The position numbers and the translations under genes are program-made. The notes under the pieces were generated by a model. It was given only the letters and a program-made list of their open reading frames with translations. It did no database searches and was not told the origin of the DNA. From Pseudomonas guariconensis (lineage in GTDB: Bacteria > Pseudomonadota > Gammaproteobacteria > Pseudomonadales > Pseudomonadaceae), in NCBI RefSeq assembly GCF_900102675.1, contig NZ_FMYX01000006.1, positions 62,001 to 126,000 on the forward strand: a stretch of 64,000 bases of DNA, written 5' to 3'. Below are positions 63,748-64,000 of the stretch, piece after piece; position 1 is the stretch's first letter; the number at the start of each line of letters is the position of its first letter.

Positions 63748-63761
63748 CTCTTGTTTTTATT
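63748..63761 (-). promoter_or_regulatory. Putative Crc/Hfq-binding A-rich motif before the porin
   Basis: On the minus strand AATAAAAACAAGAG, including an AAnAAnAA core, lies 12 to 25 bases upstream of the ATG, where the ribosome binds. This is how Hfq and Crc repress translation of catabolic genes in pseudomonads. Confidence 0.6.
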
Positions 63762-63950
63762 CGGGCGAGCCGGTGCGCTGCGGGTGCGGGCCGCAGGGTG
63801 TGGCGTCTTTTGTGAGAGCGTGTGCAACGTTGCGTGGGCGATGGTGCGGTGCAAGGTGAGGGCGAGGCAATTCGCCCAATGCGGAACGGGGCGATTATCG
63901 AACGGAATGTCGAGGTGGTTAATTCGGGGGCGCGGTGGGGCTGTCCCATA

Positions 63951-63977
63951 AAAAAAGCCCACCGCGAGGGTGGGCTT
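63951..63977 (-). terminator. Terminator of an off-window minus-strand gene
   Basis: On the minus strand GCCCACC-CTCGC-GGTGGGC followed by at least six T, with no gene to its right inside the window. It must end a gene lying beyond the right edge. Confidence 0.85.
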
Positions 63978-64000
63978 GATGCTGCTAGCGGGTCGCTCAG

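Noticed and set aside
1..64000. CRISPR arrays, prophage or integrated elements
   Set aside because: No regularly spaced repeats, no tRNA or att duplication and no integrase, transposase or phage structural gene were seen; base composition is uniform apart from parts of sbcB and the mvaT promoter.

Overview
The window is GC-rich chromosomal DNA from a Pseudomonas, almost certainly of the P. putida group. Gene content and order follow the pseudomonad core genome: colRS, bifA-sodB-argO-argP, pyeR-pyeM-xenB, olsBA, pykA, sbcB-mvaT-purU, a PctA/McpG-type chemoreceptor, then a complete pca cluster. Putida-type REP palindromes sit in many intergenic gaps. I see no phage, insertion sequence, CRISPR array, tRNA or rRNA gene. 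Species was assigned from remembered gene order and could not be checked by a search.

Layout. 0-4.4 kb: ColRS envelope-stress/metal-sensing system flanked by its probable targets, a PAP2 phosphatase (cut by the left edge) and a methyltransferase/InaA-kinase/small secreted protein operon. The same 15-base ColR-like box lies 68 bp before one target and 66 bp before the other. 4.4-8.7 kb: RND efflux pair (MexVW-like). 8.9-14.1 kb: two transcription units encoding imelysin-type lipoproteins, a di-haem oxidoreductase and a DUF1513 protein, probably iron-linked. 14.1-21 kb: bifA (c-di-GMP phosphodiesterase), sodB, argO/argP, an SDR-like protein lacking the catalytic Tyr, and a coiled-coil membrane protein. 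21-24.3 kb: xenB-pyeM-pyeR and divergent acpH, with three similar TATNTCGCG motifs in the shared promoter region. 24.4-30.2 kb: a neighbourhood rich in lipid and envelope genes (olsA, olsB, acyl-CoA-dehydrogenase-like protein, serine hydrolase, YceI, ClsB). 30.2-41.6 kb: housekeeping genes (PfpI, NTF2-like, GNAT plus nitrilase, class I fumarase, ferredoxin reductase, pykA, TPR lipoprotein, PilZ, sbcB, mvaT, purU). 41.7-44.6 kb: tightly overlapping glycosyltransferase/deacetylase/UPF0104 operon of unknown product. 44.8-50.4 kb: McpG-type chemoreceptor, HerA-like ATPase, PitA phosphate transporter and a 68-residue protein.

50.9-60.6 kb: the protocatechuate branch of the beta-ketoadipate pathway, in the order pcaR, K, I, J, F, T, B, D, C, all on the plus strand. 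PcaR boxes precede pcaR, pcaK and pcaI. The CoA-transferase subunits are of the long CatI/CatJ type and lie inside the cluster, unlike the unlinked short pcaIJ I recall for P. putida KT2440. A Crc/Hfq-type A-rich motif touches the pcaK start codon, and another lies just upstream of the OprD-family porin at the right end. 60.7-63.7 kb: Mpo1-like membrane protein, LysR regulator and that porin. A terminator at the extreme right belongs to a minus-strand gene outside the window.

Most of the window is ordinary core genome. The least explained items are the envelope-glycan operon (41.7-44.6 kb), the imelysin/di-haem locus, the catalytically altered SDR, and the gene-free stretch at 50.4-50.95 kb.
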